NCBI GenBank assembly: GCA_000444245.1
Contig: ATSW01011764.1
Coordinates: 1-22,215 of the forward strand
Direction: 5' to 3'
Length of the DNA stretch: 22,215 bases
Origin: Botryllus schlosseri
Taxonomy: Eukaryota; Chordata; Ascidiacea; Stolidobranchia; Styelidae
Under the pieces are notes generated by a model, which searched no databases, had not been told where the DNA came from, and worked only from the letters and a program-made list of their open reading frames with translations. The translations under genes and the position numbers were made by a program. This document shows, in pieces, positions 18,690 through 22,215 of this stretch. Position 1 is the first letter of the stretch, and each line of letters opens with the position of its first letter.

Positions 18690-18950
18690 GGGTATCCGGA
18701 GTGGCGTAGGGGTACGTTGCATCGCTGCAACGCAAATGGGGGCAGGTTCAAGTCCGATTCCGGAATCCCTTATCAAGTGTTGCAGGTTTATCTATGCTCG
18801 GCCCAGCCTTGCGTAAGCTGTGTCTCACAAAGAGTCTGGAGCGAGAGTGGGCTGTGCTACTGGACATATCAGAAATAATAATAGCCAATATTGGTCTGGT
18901 GTAAAATGAACATAGATGGCCAAGGTTTGGCAAGACGATGAGTAAAAAAA
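18690..18950 (+). mobile_element. Second tRNA-derived SINE family
   Basis: A perfect A box TGGCGTAGGGG (18702-18712) and a perfect B box GGTTCAAGTCC (18745-18755) lie 32 bp apart. A non-tRNA body with AGAGTCTGGAGCGAGAGTGG and a tail ending GATGAGTAAAAAAAG follow. The arms do not pair as a proper tRNA (the T stem is broken), so a functional tRNA is unlikely. It differs in both head and body from the SINE at 13735. Confidence 0.78.
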
Positions 18951-18962
18951 GAAGCAGAAAAG

Positions 18963-19011
18963 GTTATCAACCTGCGTCATGTCCCTGTCCCTGTTATCAA
19001 CCTGCGTCATG
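18963..19011 (+). repeat. Short duplication with 30-bp period
   Basis: GTTATCAACCTGCGTCATG occurs twice, separated by TCCCTGTCCCT. It is a simple local tandem duplication. Confidence 0.9.
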
Positions 19012-19231
19012 CCGCCGGGTGACTAGAAAAATGGTCAACACCTACGGCAAAACCTCAACATCACGGCTCAATCGCCGGAATGATGACCTTTTGCTTAGAT
19101 ATCATCTTTTCAAGTATGTGGGTGAGTTAGCGCACCACCACTATTGACTGTGGAGCCGCGTGGACGCCCCGGTTTCGTTCCTGGAAGTTGTAAAGTTCCG
19201 TAGCGTCGAAGAGTTGCCTGATAATTTCCTT
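19012..19231. other. Intergenic, nothing recognised
   Basis: No coding or repeat signature is recognised. Confidence 0.35.
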
Positions 19232-19291
19232 TAGTATTTACGGTGGCACCACTATCATATATAAGTAAAGAATTGGTCACCGTAAATACTA
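19232..19291. repeat. Perfect 14-bp inverted repeat, 32-bp loop
   Basis: TAGTATTTACGGTG pairs exactly with CACCGTAAATACTA. The right arm is also the start of a longer repeat seen again at 21781 (CACCGTCAATGCTATTTCA), so the hairpin may be the joint of an inverted duplication or the end of a small mobile element. Confidence 0.75.
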
Positions 19292-19520
19292 TTTCATTCA
19301 TAATCCAAATTTTTCGACGGCAATAACTCCGCTTCCACTGGTTGGAATGGAACCAAATTTGGTGAACGTCGTTTCTATAGACAACCTAACACTTTCATGG
19401 GGTGAACAGAAAATTTTCAAATATTTTGTTAGTTATTTTTATATAGTAAATAGAAACTTTCTTCTCCTGTAGCAACGCGGCTACTGGTGGAATTGAACCA
19501 AATTTGGTGTGTAGGCTTAA
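19278..19520 (+). repeat. Dispersed repeat with two ~140-bp modules, copy 1
   Basis: Two modules contain TGGAATGGAACCAAATTTGG and TGGAATTGAACCAAATTTGG, 142 bp apart. CACCGTAAATACTATTTCA precedes the first module and CAATAACTCCGCTTCCA sits inside it. The same architecture recurs at 21781-22030. I do not recognise the family, and no coding frame spans it. Confidence 0.7.
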
Positions 19521-20250
19521 ATTAGGTAACTCAACAGTTTTATCAAGTAGCCAGTACGATTTGAGTAAAAAGTCATTTTTGAAGACCCCTAGTGTCAATG
19601 CTAGTGAATGAGCACTGAGCTCTATTTTTCCAATTGGCAGCTGTCGGGCAATGTACTATGAGCTACCGAAGCACGATTTAACCCAGGCAATCTACTAGCC
19701 CAGTTTCAACTACCCTGATCAGGTATCTTACTACATATATGATATTCGTATATCAATCCTATGAACTTGACCGCTCAGTGACAATCCCTCTAAATTTGCG
19801 TTCCACCAATGTGCCTCTACAACGGTGTGATGGACATGGCAAGATTACGTAACTGACCAAATTAGTCCCATACTGTACTTCCCCAGTTGGATATCACAAA
19901 TGCTACAACGGATTTTGTAAAATCGAAATCACATTTCGACCATCCAAAAGTATTACTAACATAATTTGGAGGCGTAAATGCATACAGCTAATAGCAACAC
20001 CATCAGAAACTTACACAGATAAGGAGCCTTGAGCAAGTCTCGACGAGACTATGTCAAACAAACGAAATACGTGGTCTGCGCTATGTCTATTTCGCTTCAA
20101 GAGAAATCGCTCTTACGCTTAGCATTGATTACATCACATCTTCGTTTGGACTGAAGCGAGAAGGCATGTAATATTGAATAAACACGCATACGATTGCACA
20201 TGAATATTGAAAAAAAATTCAGTCACTTTAATATATATTACATATATCAC
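19521..20250. other. Intergenic, nothing recognised
   Basis: AT-rich sequence without coding, RNA or transposon signatures that I can support. Minus-strand open frames here are short and low in information. Confidence 0.4.
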
Positions 20251-20399
20251 CAGGGGTGTTGCCAGCATAAAAATTGAATGATGTGAGCAAATTACAGCCA
20301 CGAAATGATGCCAAATTTATGTATTACGACGGGAGGAACAGAACTGACGTGGAAATTCATGGTTGTAACTAGAGGATGCGACCCGTGGCTACACCCCTG
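20251..20399. mobile_element. 149-bp MITE with CAGGGGTGT ends
   Basis: CAGGGGTGTTGCCA at the left pairs with TGGCTACACCCCTG at the right, with two differences. The flanking octamers (TATATCAC and AGTACGGA) do not match, so the insertion is old or the flank has been rearranged. It has hAT-like termini and no coding capacity. Confidence 0.68.
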
Positions 20400-21310
20400 A
20401 GTACGGATTTTCCATATTATTTAGTGGAACAGATACAAGACGAAGTTAACAAGCAGGCATTCATTGAATTTTACTTGGAAATACGTTCCTACTTGGAAAT
20501 ACGTTCCAAACTATCCATTGATAGCAATATTGCATAGCAACGAACATTCACGATATCTTGCGATGGGCGGGAACTGCAATTGACAATATCAGAGAGATTA
20601 TTAATATCAAAAAGAACAAGAGATGCATCGAAACGAAGCATGATAATTAATCGTGGAACACAACAGAAATCCAAGTGTCAAACAAAATTGGAAAGAGAAT
20701 TTAACATTCATCATATCTGAAGGTAGAGGCAGGAAGGCATGTGGCCGTTTTAGTGAAATACCAGGAAATAGCCAATTCCTGGCAACAAACCCGAGTCGGC
20801 GTGGTTCGTCGTAACTACATTGGGCTCAAAATAACACTCAATCTCGCCGGTAGATTCGTGATGCCGAGAACAGATATACAGTAGGAGTGCCCCAATGAAA
20901 CTTGAATCCGAGTAAATTGAAAGAAGTCGCAAAACACAGAGTAACAGAGCACCATACTATACAATTTCTTTCTACTGACGTCAATAATACTTTGGCTCTG
21001 ATCCAAAATTGCTGCTTCTGAAAATATGGTATTGAATTTTCTATAATTATGGGATGCAACAGCCAAACAGTGTCATCATATAGATGTGGATAATAGAACA
21101 ACAATACAGGCATCCCAAGACTTCAATACAAATTAATTAGACTGTGTGGCAGCAATGCCATCAATATATTCTACATAATTTTTGTGAAAATGAGCGAGTA
21201 AAAAGTGTACTAAAATTGTCGCTTTAAAATCGCAGAATAAAAAGGAATATCGTAATGGCGAAATCGAGTTAATTGGAAAAACAGCGCGGTATTACAACCT
21301 CCAGGCTACA
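20400..21310. other. 3' flank of the copper transporter gene
   Basis: This should hold the 3' untranslated region of the minus-strand SLC31A1 gene. I found no AATAAA on the minus strand close to the stop. Overlapping minus-strand open frames of 60-91 codons near 20750-21113 lie in two frames and match no family I know. A perfect 18-bp tandem duplication lies at 20472-20507. Confidence 0.4.
20472..20507 (+). repeat. Perfect 18-bp tandem duplication
   Basis: TACTTGGAAATACGTTCC occurs twice head to tail without any difference, so the duplication is recent. Confidence 0.95.
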
Positions 21311-21512
21311 TTAATGGCAATGTTCATTGACATCGACAATCACAGCCTTCCTCCATCCGAATGCAAAGTAACCAACACACGCTCCAAGAAGTATCGCTAT
21401 CGCCAAGTATCCGTTATACGTCATGAAAATGAGCATGAGGGCGTAACTAATCGTCACTTGTACAAGATGCAAACAGGATTGCAGCAGATGCGACCACGAA
21501 CATATTGTAGAC
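21311..21512 (-). CDS. SLC31A1: High-affinity copper uptake protein 1 (CTR1), terminal exon
   Basis: CTR1 is a homotrimeric plasma-membrane channel that takes in reduced copper. This exon encodes the last 66 residues: transmembrane segment 2 with the copper-coordinating MxxxM (MLIFM, after QVTISYAL), the conserved loop TYNGYLA, segment 3 with the GxxxG packing motif (GACVG) and the C-terminal tail ending in the metal-binding HCH. The text HLLQSC..., [14 protein letters not shown] and VDVNEHCH is close to vertebrate CTR1 and much less like CTR2. The acceptor is TTTCTTCTTCAG, then one base completing the previous codon. The extracellular Met-rich domain, segment 1 and the cytoplasmic loop should lie on upstream exons at higher coordinates; none is visible before the window ends, so the gene is partial here. 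TAA follows HCH directly. Confidence 0.93.
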
Positions 21513-21780
21513 CTGAAGAAGAAACGTTCTCATGACAAAATAGAAAATTAGTGATCGACTTAATAGGTGGCACAGACGTAATACTGGAAAACTAGAAATT
21601 GATCGATTCAGAAACCTCACATAAATCCTACTTTTGCATGTTAGGGTTGTTCATGAATTAATTTTTCTTCCCAATTCTACCGGTTATTTGGTTGTTAGGT
21701 TGACTGAAAAATCGCTGCACACCAAATTAATAGTGGGAATAGCGGTGGGAAATTTTATAATTGATAATTATAGAACTGCG
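21513..21780 (-). other. Part of the upstream intron of SLC31A1
   Basis: It follows from the splice acceptor of the terminal exon. No CTR1-like exon is seen in it on the minus strand. Confidence 0.55.
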
Positions 21781-22030
21781 CACCGTCAATGCTATTTCAA
21801 ATCAAAATTTTGAACACTGGTCAATAACTTCGCTTACCAGTTGGAATTGAGCCAAATTTGTTATGCAACGTTTTTTTTTTGGAAACAAAACAATTTCATA
21901 GGGTTGCCAGTATACATTGTAAAAAAAAATCAATTTTTCAATACCGTATTATTTAAAAAATTTGAACTAATAGTACAGGTTGGAATTGAGCCAAATTTGG
22001 TGTGCAGAGTTTTCTTAGTAGAATTTGAAG
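21781..22030 (+). repeat. Dispersed repeat with two ~140-bp modules, copy 2
   Basis: The order is CACCGTCAATGCTATTTCA, CAATAACTTCGCTTACCA, TTGGAATTGAGCCAAATTTG and, 140 bp later, TTGGAATTGAGCCAAATTTG again followed by GTGTGCAG. It aligns with the copy at 19278 over most of its length, with scattered differences. It sits in the SLC31A1 intron. An open frame of 100 codons crosses it but the sequence is clearly repetitive, so it is not called a gene. Confidence 0.7.
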
Positions 22031-22215
22031 AAAATTTATCTCGGAACAACCCCATTCTACGTACAAGACTAATTTGCTTTAATAAGATCATCAGATTATC
22101 TCCACCCGATTCTACAGGCGGCGATTCTATTTCTGGTCAGTAGTCCTATGTTCGTCACAGGAAAAATCAATATGCATCAGAACTGAGCGATTGAGAAGCA
22201 GGTGTTTAGGCGTAC
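22031..22215. other. Window end, nothing recognised
   Basis: Presumably more SLC31A1 intron. No exon with a CTR1 segment 1 (Trp- and Phe-rich) text is seen on the minus strand. Confidence 0.35.

Noticed and set aside
18690-18770. Possible second tRNA gene
   Set aside because: Boxes are perfect but the T stem and acceptor stem fail to pair; a non-tRNA body follows, as in a SINE.
20750-21113. Overlapping minus-strand frames with hydrophobic stretches, considered as receptor exons
   Set aside because: No conserved motif or convincing splice sites, and they lie where the CTR1 3' untranslated region is expected.
21314-21535. Plus-strand 73-codon frame
   Set aside because: It is the antisense shadow of the CTR1 terminal exon.
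21841-22143. Plus-strand 100-codon frame
   Set aside because: Most of it lies in the repeated TTGGAATTGAGCCAAATTTG modules and is low in complexity.
1-22215. LTR retroelements, Polinton-type or other virus-like elements
   Set aside because: No LTR pairs, capsid, integrase or virus-like polymerase text recognised; the only reverse transcriptase is of LINE type.

Overview
The window looks like animal (metazoan) genomic DNA: AT-rich, with split genes using GT-AG introns, a LINE fragment, tRNA-derived SINEs and a very high density of hAT-type DNA transposons. The genes (a GT10 fucosyltransferase, the 20S proteasome alpha subunit PSMA3 and the copper importer CTR1) are widely conserved, so they do not fix the species. 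A marine invertebrate, perhaps an ascidian or other invertebrate deuterostome, is my guess. Scattered single Ns suggest a draft or polymorphic assembly.

Layout. 1-900: no gene, only a 21-bp minisatellite. 908-4786 (minus): a complete three-exon alpha-1,3-fucosyltransferase-like gene of 460 codons, whose exon phases match at both junctions; its 1.9-kb first intron holds two hAT-type elements. 5271-6600: a decayed hAT transposon with recognisable transposase remnants and a later MITE inserted in them. 6840-10828: a dense cluster with an old hAT-like shell, a LINE reverse-transcriptase relic and three further hAT-type insertions, two of them with perfect 8-bp target duplications. 10829-12790: mostly featureless, with one 397-bp hAT MITE. 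12791-13543 (plus): an intact single-exon PSMA3. 13735-14000: a tRNA-derived SINE. 14030-17643: a Russian-doll nest of hAT elements with target duplications at each of the main levels and a hAT dimerisation-domain remnant inside. 17991-18950: a hAT MITE, a second SINE-like tail and a different tRNA-derived SINE. 19232-22030: low-complexity intergenic DNA with a two-copy repeat of about 140-bp modules. 21311-21512 (minus): the terminal exon of the copper transporter CTR1 (SLC31A1), whose 5' exons lie outside the window or are not visible.

The three host genes have no evident shared pathway; they are ordinary neighbours in an animal genome. I found no CRISPR array, operon, retrovirus or LTR element, and no convincing new biological system. 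The main points of interest are the layered hAT insertions, a composite hAT element with two left ends and one right end, and two host genes (the fucosyltransferase and CTR1) that must be assembled from exons.
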